From assembly GCA_001687465.1 (NCBI GenBank), contig LVLI01000314.1, forward strand, positions 1 to 64,000: DNA of 64,000 nt, written 5' to 3'. Within the stretch, counting starts at the first letter, position 1, and each line of letters begins with the position of its first letter. The position numbers and the translations under genes are program-made. Below, piece by piece: positions 11,661 to 24,600 of the stretch. The notes beneath the pieces are model-generated. The model was not told the origin of the DNA. It saw nothing but the letters and a program-made list of their open reading frames with translations, and ran no database searches. The DNA comes from Halocafeteria seosinensis. Lineage: Eukaryota > Sar > Bigyra > Bicosoecida.

Positions 11661-14600
11661 ATGAGCTCGACCGCCAAGAAACAAGGTCGGCAGAAATCGT
11701 CATCTACCTCTAATAAGGCAAATGGAGCTCGTAAACCCAAACCCACGCTGCATGAGGAACCGCCTGCTGCAGCTCTTATAATGAGTTTTCTGTACAAGGG
11801 GCAGGATTTATACATTGCTGGAAAGTATGAGGAGGCACTGGACCAATTGAATGCGTACTTACAGGCCGAAGATCCGCAGTATACCGCCAAAATGAGGGAG
11901 GGAAGGATGCAAAAAGCAGCTGTTTTGACCAAATTGGAGCGATATGAAGAGGCTTTGGAGGAGTATACTGCATTGTTATCGTCCCAAAGCACTTGCACAG
12001 ATGTGGCTATCCTCGAAAACAATGGGCAAGAAGCTGTGGAGGACCCAGGGGACAACAGTCAGGTGTACTTCTGCAAAGGATACGTCCTGTTTCTGTTGGA
12101 GCGCTATGAGGAAGCTATTAAATCCATTGATACCGCGGTGCAATTAGAACCAACCCGTGCCCAATTTCATTTCTGGAGAGGTCGAGTATTGTTGGAGCAA
12201 GACGAGCATCAGCGAGCTGTGGAATCGTTTGACCAAGCGCTGAAGCTATGCCCTAACTACCAAGAAGCCCATTGTTGCAAAGGGCATGCACTCATGGGTC
12301 TTGAACAGTACGAAGAGGCGGGACAAGAATACAAAGAAACTCTGAGAATGGATCCAGTGTTTCCGGCAGCTCATAATGGCCTTTTATCTTTGGGGAGGTA
12401 CGAAGATGCCGAAGAAGCACTCGACTGCGCCTTGGAGAAAGATCCCTATGACAAGGTGGCTCACTTTCTCAAGGGCCGCATTTTATCTACCCAGGGACAC
12501 CAAGAGGATGCTATTACAGAATTCGACAAAGCATTGCAAGTTGATGATACATTTGTGGACGCGTATTGCTGGAGGGGCGACGCACTAATGCATATTAACA
12601 AGTACGATGCAGCAGCTCAATCGTACGACCGGGCACTGACCCTCGGGTGTGGAGGTGCAGAGGAATATTTCCGTAAAGGATTTGCCCAGTTTGAGCAAGC
12701 GCGATATCAGGAAGCTTTAGCAGCGTTTAATCACTCGCTTGAAATAGATTCCGCGCATATTCAAGCCAACTTATACAAAGCTCACATTCTCTTCATATTA
12801 AGCGACAAAGAAGGTTCCGTTCAACTGTACGAGCGCGTGATTAAGTTGAACCCGTCCCTTCAAGTTGCCCACCGTAGTAAAGGACAGGCATTGTCCCAAT
12901 TAGGTCGCTTTACTGAGGCTGTTGAAGCGTTTAATGCTGCCACAGAACTCGACCAATCAGACGGTGGTCTGTATCTGGACAAGGGGAATGCCCTGTTTAG
13001 CTTAAATATGCTCGAGGAGGCTATTGGAGCGTACGATGAAGGCATTTCGAAAAATGCCCCCCTAGAACTGGCATATAAGTACAAAGGCCATGCGTTACTT
13101 GAGCTAGGAAGAAATAAAGAGGCTCTTGCAGCCTACGATGAGGCTATCAAACACGATCCTAACTCGGGAAGCGTCTATCGGGGTAAGGGGGATGCCTTGT
13201 TTGAACTCGGAGAGTATGAAGGAGCCATAGGTGTATACGAAAAAGCTACTCAAGTTGCCCCATCACTCGCTGCCGCCTATCGTGACAAGGGCGATGCATT
13301 ATTTCAGCTACAGCGATATGAACAGGCCACCGAGGCCTACAATGAAGCCATTCGTTTAGATCCCAAGCTCATGTTCGTATTTCGAGATAAAGGAGAGGCT
13401 CTGTTTGAGCTAGGGGAGTATGAGGAAGCTCTCGAGGCATACGATTATGCTCTGCAAAACGACCCTACGGATGAGAACTGGTATGTTTACGGGGTTCAGG
13501 GACTCTGCCTCTTTGAGATGGGTCGCTTTGAAGAGGCGATTAAGTCGTTTGATAGATCAATTCAAATAGACGATTCTCAGCTGGATGCACACCTGTGGAA
13601 AGCCTGCTGTTTGTTTAAATTGGGGAGATATGCAGAAGCTGCGGATACCAATAATGAGGCCCTGAAGCACGACGCCGATTTAGAACCAGCCTTGCGCAAC
13701 AAGGGAACGGCACTACTTGCTCTTGGAGATTATCAAGGAGCCTTGCAGGCTTATGAGCGAGTACTGAGGTTTAAACCGCGAGAAAAGGACCTATACTTGT
13801 GGAAAGGAAATGCTCTTGTTGGTTTGAGGCGTTTTGCTGATGCCGTTAAGGCTTTTGGCAAAGCAAAAACCATAGACCCGAAAGATTCGAATACGCACGT
13901 AATGATAAGCAGCGCTTACTTAGAATCCGCTGACTTTGTGCAAGCCAAACGGCAGTGTGACGAAGCTCTTCAAATTGATCCGAACAATGAGCGTGCTTTA
14001 AAGAATAAAGGAATCGTCTTCTGGAAACTAGGAAAGTTTAAAAAGGCTTTACGGGCTTTCGAAAATGCAATTGAAATAAACCCCAGCTACTCTGAAGCTC
14101 AGCGTTGGAAAGGAGATACCTTGTATGAGATGAAACAGTACAAAGGTGCTTTAAAGTCCTACGAAAAAGCTGTTGAATCACTCTCAAAGCTTTATGAAGC
14201 TCCGAAGCATAAATCGAGTCTTAAGCGGAGTGCATCATCCTCGCGTAAAGGTAAGAAGAGTGATAAGGCAAACGGAAAATCGAGGGAATCAAACGGGGAT
14301 GTGCTTCCCGCTTGTCCGCAATTGTTTAACTCGACCACTGAGCAGCAGAGGAAATTTTACCTGTATAGCCGACAGGGTGACGTCTTAGTTTGCCTAGGGC
14401 AGTACAGGGATGCTGTCCAAGCTTACGACAGAGCTCTCGATATCTTCCCAGACGCCGGGGCTGAGCACTGGAAGAAAGGTGAAGCCCTATCGGCCTTGGG
14501 AAACTGCGCAGAAGCGGTCGATGCGCTGTCTCGTCAGCGTCTTATGGCATATATTGGCGTCGGTGTGGTGTCCTTTGAGCAGGGTAAATACAAGCAAGCA

Positions 14601-14843
14601 ATATGCGCATATGACGAAGCTCTTAAATTGGACCCGAAGTGTGCATTAGCTTATCGAAACAAGGGTGAATCATTGTACCGGTTAGGGGACCTTCAAGAGG
14701 CTGCACAACTGTACAACAAGGCGTTAGAAATGACCACTGAGGTTAAAACCGAAGACGTTGACAGAGATGAAGCCATTGAAATACTGGAGGACAGCCACGA
14801 GTGGTCGCCGCAAGCGACGCCTTGTAAGCGACAACGTGTGTGA
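11661..14843 (+). CDS. Large all-TPR repeat protein
   Basis: A 1060-residue protein in one exon from ATG 11661; the frame upstream offers only a GTG. After a basic, Ser-rich N-terminus (SSTAKKQGRQKSSSTSNKAN), almost the whole length is tandem 34-residue tetratricopeptide repeats. The consensus is visible again and again, as in KGDALFELGEYEGAIGVYEK, KGNALFSLNMLEEAIGAYDE and KGESLYRLGDLQEAAQLYNK. I estimate more than 24 copies. One low-complexity basic insert (SLKRSASSSRKGKKSDKANG) interrupts the array near residue 850. No catalytic domain is visible, so it is probably a protein-interaction scaffold. The partner and pathway cannot be told from sequence. The tail ends in a basic CKRQRV that could act in nuclear targeting. 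Confidence 0.88.
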   Translation: MSSTAKKQGRQKSSSTSNKANGARKPKPTLHEEPPAAALIMSFLYKGQDLYIAGKYEEALDQLNAYLQAEDPQYTAKMREGRMQKAAVLTKLERYEEALEEYTALLSSQSTCTDVAILENNGQEAVEDPGDNSQVYFCKGYVLFLLERYEEAIKSIDTAVQLEPTRAQFHFWRGRVLLEQDEHQRAVESFDQALKLCPNYQEAHCCKGHALMGLEQYEEAGQEYKETLRMDPVFPAAHNGLLSLGRYEDAEEALDCALEKDPYDKVAHFLKGRILSTQGHQEDAITEFDKALQVDDTFVDAYCWRGDALMHINKYDAAAQSYDRALTLGCGGAEEYFRKGFAQFEQARYQEALAAFNHSLEIDSAHIQANLYKAHILFILSDKEGSVQLYERVIKLNPSLQVAHRSKGQALSQLGRFTEAVEAFNAATELDQSDGGLYLDKGNALFSLNMLEEAIGAYDEGISKNAPLELAYKYKGHALLELGRNKEALAAYDEAIKHDPNSGSVYRGKGDALFELGEYEGAIGVYEKATQVAPSLAAAYRDKGDALFQLQRYEQATEAYNEAIRLDPKLMFVFRDKGEALFELGEYEEALEAYDYALQNDPTDENWYVYGVQGLCLFEMGRFEEAIKSFDRSIQIDDSQLDAHLWKACCLFKLGRYAEAADTNNEALKHDADLEPALRNKGTALLALGDYQGALQAYERVLRFKPREKDLYLWKGNALVGLRRFADAVKAFGKAKTIDPKDSNTHVMISSAYLESADFVQAKRQCDEALQIDPNNERALKNKGIVFWKLGKFKKALRAFENAIEINPSYSEAQRWKGDTLYEMKQYKGALKSYEKAVESLSKLYEAPKHKSSLKRSASSSRKGKKSDKANGKSRESNGDVLPACPQLFNSTTEQQRKFYLYSRQGDVLVCLGQYRDAVQAYDRALDIFPDAGAEHWKKGEALSALGNCAEAVDALSRQRLMAYIGVGVVSFEQGKYKQAICAYDEALKLDPKCALAYRNKGESLYRLGDLQEAAQLYNKALEMTTEVKTEDVDRDEAIEILEDSHEWSPQATPCKRQRV

Positions 14844-15134
14844 ACAAATCTGTCCACATCGTCACATACGGGAAAGTAGCCGCATGACCCAGTGAGCTGC
14901 GTATGCAGTGTGAAACGGATATGTGATACTTGTCTCAAAAGAAAAGCTGGAGCAATGGTGGTCGCTGATTCATTAACCGACTGTTCGCATTCTCTATTGA
15001 ATGATGTGGTCTCCTCTGGGCACATCCCCAGCGTTGCAACGCAAAAACATGTCAAGACTTGTACTATGTCGAAGTGGTGTTCATTCGTTAAGCAGGCAAA
15101 CATCAAGTGTGAGATTGTGTATCAAACTTGGGCA

Positions 15135-15207
15135 CGCACACACACACACATGTGACAGATAGCCCACCGTCCTGGAGGTTGACCCTATCCTCTTAGCGAG
15201 GAGCGGT
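15135..15207. repeat. Dispersed repeat copy 1: CA run plus hairpin-forming element
   Basis: A (CA)n run is followed by about 57 bp that recur near 27159-27215, also right after a CA run. Both copies begin tgtgacagatagcccaccg and share ttgacc, atcctctta and cgaggagcggt. The segment tcctc-ttagc-gagga can form a perfect five-base-pair stem, flanked by ccg...cgg that could pair outside it. The second copy keeps the stem and differs only inside the loop (ttaac). It could be a remnant of a mobile element or a small structured RNA. Confidence 0.7.
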
Positions 15208-15498
15208 TGAGCTTGCTCAAGCACATTGTTTAGACCTGCGACATCACATTGCACTGTCTTTGTATTGGGTTTAAACTTAGTGGATGGCTGTTCCGATGTT
15301 CTTTCGTGAAAGATTGAAACTTCCTCCTAAGTAGCGATGATTAGCGGGAATCATCATAATCGGCACTACTTGGTCCTAGCGTTGCTCGAGAATTAGAAAC
15401 AACATACTCCTAATCGATGCCTGTCGTGCTAAATGTGACGCCCTTCAAAGCATCATTGGGATCGAAGACGTTTTGTTTGTTCATGTGCAATAGCACCA

Positions 15499-15604
15499 AA
15501 GGTTGTTCAGTGGATATGTCAACTAACTCCACCAAAAAACTGTCGAAGGTTGTTCAGTGGCTACTTGATTAGAAGTGTCAACTGAGTCCACCAAAAAACT
15601 GTCG
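15499..15604. repeat. Imperfect tandem duplication
   Basis: Two adjacent units start with aaggttgttcagtgg and end with tccaccaaaaaactgtcg. The first is about 47 bp and the second about 59 bp; the second has an extra 12 bases in the middle. No coding frame is supported across it. Confidence 0.8.
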
Positions 15605-16162
15605 AAAGGGTAAAAGGTAGTGAGAACTCGGACGGGGTTGCAAATGAGAGGATTATGCACTAGAGACTTCACAAAACGTTGCTTCTGCACTGAATCCGTT
15701 GCATAGTATCCTGATTGGTTCAGGCAGTTGAATTCATTTGTCTTAGCTCTCTGAGATAATCTCTCTCTCCGGCAGTCCCAGTAATCGCTCCCTTCCCAGC
15801 CAAATCGGATGGCACACACTCGATAGTCTGGTGGGTAAGGAGGGAACTCGGAGATGCAGTATCCTCTGTGTCTTCGCCGTAGATGTTATAAATAACGCTT
15901 AGCGTATTTTTCTTTCCTGGAAGAAATTATTGTAACCGCCTCTTAATTCTTGGGCGTCTGCAGCATAACCTTGTCGAGACACAGTGCAACCTTCCAGGGA
16001 TTCTGGAAGCACTGAGTATACGAAAGGTGATAGCAGGTCAGGTAATGAGACGAAATCCAAATGAGTATGTTGGCGTAAGCCGTGGTACCTTCTCAGCAAT
16101 GATAGCGCAAAGAGTCTTTGTTCGCAGCGATGGCCAGAGTAGAAACGGTTGTTGTAGTGGAT

Positions 16163-16909
16163 CATGGAGCTTTCTCTTCGTGAAGACAGAATCGAATGAG
16201 TTGAGGTGGCTTCGCCAATGGCTCGCTATCGAGGGGAATTCCAAGTTGACTATACAGTCGTGTCATAAGAACTCCTGCTCCCTGGGGATTCGGAAAAAGG
16301 CCCCTTCTCTGTGCTTGGCGCAGTGCACGAGCATCATAGCGGAACTTCGAACAAATAATTGCACACTATTTTACCGAGTAAACTCTCCGGGGCAAGGAGG
16401 CCGTCATGACGCTCTAGAGTCTCGGATCCAACAAGAAACGACGCTTCGTCCTTTGATATGCCCAAAAGTCCCTAATATTTCCCTCGGCTCGCCTTGGAAC
16501 ATGCACAAAATGATTGTATATCGGAAGTACTCATACTCCATTTCGAGTAAGTTTCGTCCAAAGTCTCGCCGAGACCTTCAGTTGGATCTTCAGCAAATGT
16601 TGAAGTAATACCGTAAAGCTCAGGAAGTAACTCTCTCACCCCTCCAGGGTGGCAGATGAACGGGACTTTGGTGTCTTCTTTGATGAAATTGGCCCACCGG
16701 GACGGGAATTGCTGAGTTGATCCGCAGTCGTCTCTCAAGGCTGTCCAGAATCGTATGACGACATTTTTGGCACTTTTTTCACAAGTTGCTAGGATCTCTT
16801 TCTCTCTTCCGCTGAGCCCTGTTAATACATCAACTAATCTTGAATCTTGCAGCTTTGGTTCAAATTGTACTTGTGCCATATCGGTTACCTTCGGGACTTC
16901 CGTGGTCAT
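16163..16909 (-). CDS. Hypothetical protein, exon structure unresolved
   Basis: An ATG at 16909 opens a 145-codon frame with ordinary protein-like composition (for example LVDVLTGLSGREKEILATCE). It ends at 16472. Further downstream a different frame ends at a TGA near 16163 and also looks coding (RYDARALRQAQRRGLFPNPQ...LYSQLGIPLDSEPLAKPPQL). I suspect one gene with an intron or two between these blocks, but found no GT-AG pair of matching phase with a typical length. I do not recognise the family. Overlapping plus-strand frames are probably shadows. Confidence 0.4.
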
Positions 16910-17432
16910 CTATCTCGTGAATAAAATGGCCCAAAACCTTCCGTGGCTACACTACATAAATTCTTGGTCACCATTGTTTGTTAAAGTTCAAACGAGTCTC
17001 TCGGAATATAACAGATCGCGTCAGTCTGAAAGATCCTACTGGGATGAGAGATAAGTCAGAAGCAACTAAGCAGTGTAGAAACAAAAATGGTGGAAGTTTG
17101 GCCTAGGGGGCTAGTTAGGGGATCTTCACATCGCGTAGAAGTTTCGACGTCCGACGTTAAAAATCTTTTGGGAGTCTTCAAAGGACTCCGGGGTGATTCG
17201 GAAATTCCAAGACTAGGTCCATGCTGCCCGATTGTCAACTCCGAAATGTAATATTTGATCAGAAACAGGGTACGTTCGTCGATGGATACCTTGCTAATGC
17301 TAACATTCAAAAGTGTTGCAGCCAGGTGTATCAACGTGCGATTTCATAGAATAAGTCAAAATGGTGTCATCCTGAATGACATAGTGTTCCGAGGTTATTG
17401 ATTTTTCTATTGCAACGCATCGATTGCTGGTG
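16910..17432. other. Intergenic stretch
   Basis: About 0.5 kb between the unresolved minus-strand gene and the 3' end of the rhodanese gene. A 92-codon minus-strand frame (17056-17334) has no recognisable motif. Nothing is supported. Confidence 0.5.
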
Positions 17433-19125
<1,693 letters not shown>

Positions 19126-19203
19126 TATGGCGCATAATTGGTAGGAAATGGACGATTGACACAAGTGTATGATACCCTTTCTTTCTTTTTATATATCTAA
19201 ATT
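19126..19203. promoter_or_regulatory. 78-bp bidirectional promoter region
   Basis: This is all that separates the ATGs of the rhodanese gene (minus) and the alpha/beta hydrolase gene (plus). It includes a pyrimidine-rich stretch and tttttatatatctaaatt next to the hydrolase start. Both promoters, or one shared promoter, must fit here or overlap the coding regions. No specific transcription factor site is claimed. Confidence 0.6.
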
Positions 19204-20402
19204 ATGTTATTAAGACGCCTCATACAACCATTTATGGCTTCATCGTATAGAATAGGCCGTCATAGTGCTGGCAGAAGCATCAACATGACCTCTCGGGGGT
19301 CAGCAGCCGCAGTAGGAGGGAATTCAAGGCCCTTTACGGAGGCTAGAGCTCCTATACCAGAGCCGTATGACCCTCCTATTCAGTATGTACATCTCAGGGA
19401 CACCGTGGGCACGACAGAGGCCAGGAAGATGGCGTATACGGAAGAAAAAGGCACCAGAGAGACCACGAAGAGAAGGCCAACTATTGTGTGTATTCATGGC
19501 GCTCCTGGAAGTGTGCGCGATTTTCGATACATAGCGCCCGTGTTAGCCAAAGACATGGATTGCCACGTCATTCGCTTCGATCTCCCTGGACATGGATCGA
19601 CGCCGCTTGAGACGTGTGTGGAAGTGGATGATGAGAGCATTGGCAAGACCATCATGGAAGCGCTGGAGGAATTGGGAATCACGAACGCGAATCGTGTAGT
19701 ACTCTTAGCGCACAGTTTGGGAGGCGCTCAGGCATTTCAGTTAGCGGGAGATTACCCTGATAAAGTGGCCGGCGTGGTGCTCATCAACAGCCTCGGGTTG
19801 TCCCTGCATCGAGGAATTGCCCCGGAATTTGTCAAAATACATGCTCCAAAAGTACGTGTGCTTTCAGGAACATATTTGCACCGGAACATGTTCTGACACT
19901 TTTGCTGTTTTGTATGCGCAGTTCCTGATCGATATTCCTATCCTCGGAGACTATGTCTTCATGCCTCTGCTGAAACAGATTTACGTCCGTATGCTAGGCT
20001 TCTCGAAAGGAACCACCTATACAGAAATCAGGAGATGCCAAAATCGCATCAAAGCCATTAACTTTGAACAGAATCGCATGAATGTAGAAAAGATAAGGAA
20101 AGCTGATATTCCGTCGTTGCTCGCATACTCGGAAAATGACCCGTTGATAGAGGTACGGGGCTTGCATCGTTGACAAGCGATCCCGTGTCTTTTATATCTG
20201 TCTGTATTGCATGGCACAGACCAAGATTCCAGAGGAGCTTGGATCGCATCTTCCCGATGGACCCAGACTGGTTTTCCCTCGTGGAGGGCACTATTTGCAG
20301 AAAGCTCAGGCGTTCTCCTTGGCATCATCCATTAGAGATTGGCTCGACAAGGATAAACGCTTGAGACAGAGATGGGACCAAACACCCCAGAGTAAATTAT
20401 AG
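19204..20402 (+). CDS. Alpha/beta-hydrolase fold protein
   Basis: Three exons (19204-19851, 19922-20152, 20220-20402), GT-AG and phase 0, encode 353 residues. The core shows the fold's landmarks: oxyanion-loop IVCIHGAPGSVRDFRYIAPV, strand and turn HVIRFDLPGHGST, nucleophile elbow LLAHSLGGAQA (serine), a probable acid in YSENDPLIE and the histidine in RGGHYLQKA. The full Ser-Asp-His triad therefore appears present. The layout resembles the uncharacterised DUF1057-type hydrolases, but the substrate is unknown. The first 28 residues are Arg-rich without acids (LLRRLIQPFMASSYRIGRHS), which would suit a mitochondrial presequence. Its stop codon lies 18 bp from that of the convergent GPATCH11 gene. 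Confidence 0.85.
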
Positions 20403-20420
20403 TACCACCAGCGGAAATAT

Positions 20421-21431
20421 TCAGTGATCATCTTCATACATGCCAGGACATGATTCTTCCAAGTCTTCTGGAGAAGAATATTGAAGACCACACCAAATGC
20501 AATAATTGTGTTGAGTGCGAAGATATTCCAAGATCATTCGGAGACGATCAGCGACGGGGGCTTCTCTCCATTGCTGTTGCTCCTCGGTTAGTTTCTGTGG
20601 GGTTGCATCCGTTTCTGCTTCTTCACCAGAGGTATCCATAGCGGGTTCCAATTCAGGAAACGGTGTCCACATGTAGTTTACTTCACTCGAGGTCGTGTCA
20701 CTGCTATCAACGGCACTGGCCTCATTCGAAAATAGACCAGCTCGTATATCTAACTCTTGGCATGTTCGGCATGCTTTCCGCAAGGCAGCTTCTGTTTTGC
20801 GCTCATTGAAGCGAGCACTCATGGCAGCTCGAAAATCATCTTTCTGCATGTTCATCATACTCTGTTTCGCTTTCATGCGTTGCAGTTGTTGAGACATTAT
20901 CTCCTTCTGCCGTTCCCGAGCTTTCTTGCGTTCAGCTCGTTGATCGACGCTGCGTCCAATTCCAGCACGTTGGGTTCTAATTTCTAAATCAATGGGTTCG
21001 GCTCGACCTTGCTTCTCTTTCCCCAGTCCTTCTCCACTTTTATAGCCCATTTTGGCGAGCATTTGAAACCCCTGCAGCTCCATTGGACGTCGGTTGAGTA
21101 CTTGCTACTGCCCAATCCATAGTAAGAGACGCACCTTGTTGGACGATGAAAGTCTGGTATCCAGTCCTTCATCTCGAAATTCCTCCATGGCTTTCCTTTG
21201 GGACTTTTGGCCTCGTAAGCGCTCCGTAGCATCCTCTTCCTCTTGCTCCTTCTCTTCCTGGGCCTCCCGGGGGCGTTTGTTCGATTCCAAGACGGCTGAT
21301 GTCTCCTGGAGAATGTGATCTGACATATAGTCCATGTGAGTAGATGATACAGAGCAAGAGGAGACGGTGGTAGAGGCAGCGGCACGGTTCTTGGGCTTTC
21401 GCCCAAGTGCGCTCACTTTTATGCGTTTCAT
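20421..21431 (-). CDS. GPATCH11: G-patch domain protein 11-like (GPATCH11/CCDC75)
   Basis: Two exons (21431-21135 and 21071-20421) join at GT-AG to give about 315 residues. The junction recreates a G-patch: KGFQMLAKMGYKSGEGLGK, followed by RAGIGR. After a basic coiled coil (ERKKARERQKEIMSQQLQRM), the C-terminus has the family's DUF4187 block with its CxxC and DLxxxCPG pattern (YCIWCGLQYSSPEDLEESCP). G-patch proteins usually activate DEAH-box RNA helicases; GPATCH11 has been linked to splicing and kinetochores in animals. The frame is open upstream to a GTG at 21476, and I chose the first ATG. The N-terminal MDYMSDHIL fits the family start region. Confidence 0.85.
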
Positions 21432-21648
21432 AGCCACTGTTTGTACATTATTCGAGGAGTCAACCGTCAATCCCACTAGAAAAATGAGACTTCATGATGC
21501 GACTCAACACGGCTGAGGACAAGGAGGTACAACTGAAGTGCAGATACGTGTCATTCCTGACCACAAATCGTCAACGACGAAAAAAGAACCTAAGGAACTA
21601 CCATACGGTACGTGAATGACGCCCCGGAGAGCATAGTACAGCATGTAA

Positions 21649-24600
21649 CTAAGTTATCTGCGGAGACGAAGAAAGATGCCGGAGTAATGATTCCGAACTT
21701 GATTTTAGCTTCTCCTCGTAAGGAGCAGTTGAATAATTTCTCCCCAAGAAAAGACAAAGCTGATCTCTAGCATCAATTTCTCCTCCTTGGCTTAAGACTT
21801 TGTCTACATAGTTGTACAACGTTGTCCTGTTCCATAGACCAGCCTTTGTAGAACGGATGCTAGAAACTATGTCCTGCAAAGATAAGAAATTGAGAATAGC
21901 CCACCGAAATCAGTCTCTTGACTATATTTTGTTTGTCGTACCTCAACGATAACATCGCTCCAAAGATACGTATAGTAGTTGGAGGAATACCCTGAAAGAT
22001 GTCCAAACGATGCCTGGGAGAACCCACACGGTTGTGAAAAGTGACAAATACAAATACACGCGTACCTACTACAATTACTCGGCTTACCTCAGGATGAGTC
22101 CCTTTGATGCGGTCGAAAGGAGAATACTTTGGTCGAAGTACGTCTACATACTGCTCCAACTTCTGAATAGATTCCTTATGGTTGGTAGTGCTAATCGGCA
22201 GCGAACCATTGTCCGCCTCATGTAGTTTGAGCGACATCATTGAGTAAAAGATCTGAGTCTCTGTGCTTAACGCTTGGCGCATTTTCTCCTCTTCTTTGAG
22301 TTTTGACAACGTTTCTTTGGAGATAGATCGTTCTGAAAATGATACAGAAATATTTTATCATATCGATGCAAAAAAATACAGCTTCAAACACGTACTTGTT
22401 TCTACATGTCTAGATACTAGGTCTAATGTCCTCTGCTCTTTTAGCCAATGTTCCAAGACTTGTGAGGGTACCTCCACGAAATCATTGGCTATGGCGAGAC
22501 CTGCAATGGTTTCGTTTCACAGTATGTAACGGTGTTCCTGGGAGGATACTCCCTTCTATCACGAACCTGAAAAGCTGTACAGCCGTTTGTTTAAACTACT
22601 AAATATGTAATGCAGCCCGTGCCCAAATTCATGGAACATCGTTTCAACCTGGGATAATAGAAAGCATGAGGAGCGGTACGCTGCATTGGCCTGTACGAAT
22701 ACAGCTTACCTGCGAGAATTCCATTGCGCCTTGCCTCGGAAAGTTGCACACGAGCGCGAATTCCGGAGCGCCGTTTCCAACTCTCCCTGATCTCAAGGGG
22801 AACATTGCCGCATGCGAGAATTTACTAGTGCGGGGAAACAGATCCAGGTATATTCGTGCAAGCAAATCTCCTGGTTTACTCCAGCAGCCAGGCTGTTGCC
22901 CTGGAGTGTCTGAACAAATTGAGGATAGTCTCTCGAGACCAGAACTCGTAGCCCTCTTGCTATCTTCACCCGGCGTTTGTGGAGCAAAGAGGTGTTTCTG
23001 TGGTGGGGCTTCCATCGCATAGACATTGAGCACTTCGACATCTTCGTGCCATTTACCTATCTGTCTCCCCGCAGAATCACTGTAGAAAATTCGTTTCTCA
23101 ATATTTTCCCTCTCTTCGCCAAGTACTTGCTTGACACGTTTTAAAGAAGTTGATTCTGAAACGACCTCAAACGCAAGGCCAAATACATCGGATGCAACAG
23201 CAAGTAAACCCGCATGAGTTCTATCGACGTTAAAATAATTTCTTGTCTCTGAATCGCTAACATTCAGTAGTTCTGTGCGCAGCTTTTCCATATAGTATGA
23301 CAAATCGTACGGTTGTAGATCCGCGTTTTCACCTTGGTCTTTACGTAGAAGCTTCCGAAGCTGCTCTAATAGTTTGTCCTTATGAATCCCTGAGGCTAGG
23401 TGATGCAGGCGTTCAAGAAACTTGTTCACAGTACCCGGACTACCTGCCATTGTTCGCTTCTGAGCCAAAGAAGCCCAGTTATCGAAATTAAGAGCTGAGG
23501 CAATATTTCTCCTGGTTATCAACAAGTCGATAAGACGCTGTATTACGTTGTCATCTATGAAACAACAATGCGATTTTCGTTGGCCATTTCATAATGCGAA
23601 CGTACCTCGGAGTTTTCGGGATAAGCAGCCGAATTGGACTTCACATACAATTCTGTTCGCAATGTTCGATTCATCGCAAACTTCATAATCGGCAATACAT
23701 CTGGGGAAAAGAATGGTCTAGTGCACATAATTTCGTCAGAAAGCTTCAATAACACTACATACCGGGATAATCTGTGGACACAACTACATCATTTTGATCT
23801 AAACCGCTTCCTTCCTTTTGAAGACTCTGCTTTGGTAGCTTGCTGACCCGGTGGTTTTCTACAAAGCTGCTAGGAAGTCCTGTAAATGTCTTATCAACAT
23901 CTTCGGCTTTAATCACCAATGTTCCTCGAGATTGAGCAATAGCAAGCTCAAAATTATTGCTCAATTCAGACGCTTTACTAGATAGTCGCTGATAATCTTC
24001 CATCTTTTGGAAGAACTGGATTATCTCCGAAGAGCAGTTGGTCTTCTGAGGATCCCCACGGTAGTGTTTGTACAACTTTTCACACCTCAGCAACTGCTCA
24101 GCTGTGACATCCCTTTCTGCAAGCCGGTCGACGTCAATTCCTGTGGTTTTCGCTTCGTCCAAGACATCATAAACAAACCGGGTGGCAAGCCATAAACGAA
24201 CACTGTCATCTCGCCATGTGTTCAACGCTGGTGGTCCGTATATGTCGCCGTTCTGTGCAGATTTTTGGATATTTTCCATGGCTTTTTCACGTTTCCCCAA
24301 CATTGGTGCTAAGCCTCTTGTATATTCTTCATAAATTCGCATCATGATCACGGCATCCGTGGACAGTATCGATACTTGACTTTGGAGTATTTGAATGCAT
24401 TCGAGGCAGCTCTGCCTCACCTCGGTTTGTGGATGCTGCAATTAGCAAGTCATAACAAGTATAACAGCTTCGACTCTACGCCGATAAGGGTACATACCAC
24501 GTTGGCCAACAGGTTCAGCATTGAAGTTGCGTTTGAAATGACTCCCACAAGGGTGTCCAGCTCCCCTTTCACACCCCAGCGCAAGTGCTTATACTCTCTG

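Larger units (their letters stand above)
14844..16160. other. Gene-poor stretch with repeats
   Basis: About 1.3 kb without a convincing gene. It contains a CA run plus a dispersed element at 15135-15207 and an imperfect tandem repeat at 15499-15604, listed separately. Small open frames here (for example 15523-15819 and 15899-16165, minus) have no recognisable domain. Confidence 0.5.

Noticed and set aside
16027-16608. 193-codon plus-strand ORF opposite the unresolved minus-strand gene
   Set aside because: No recognisable motif, and the minus-strand blocks look more protein-like. It remains the weaker of two options.
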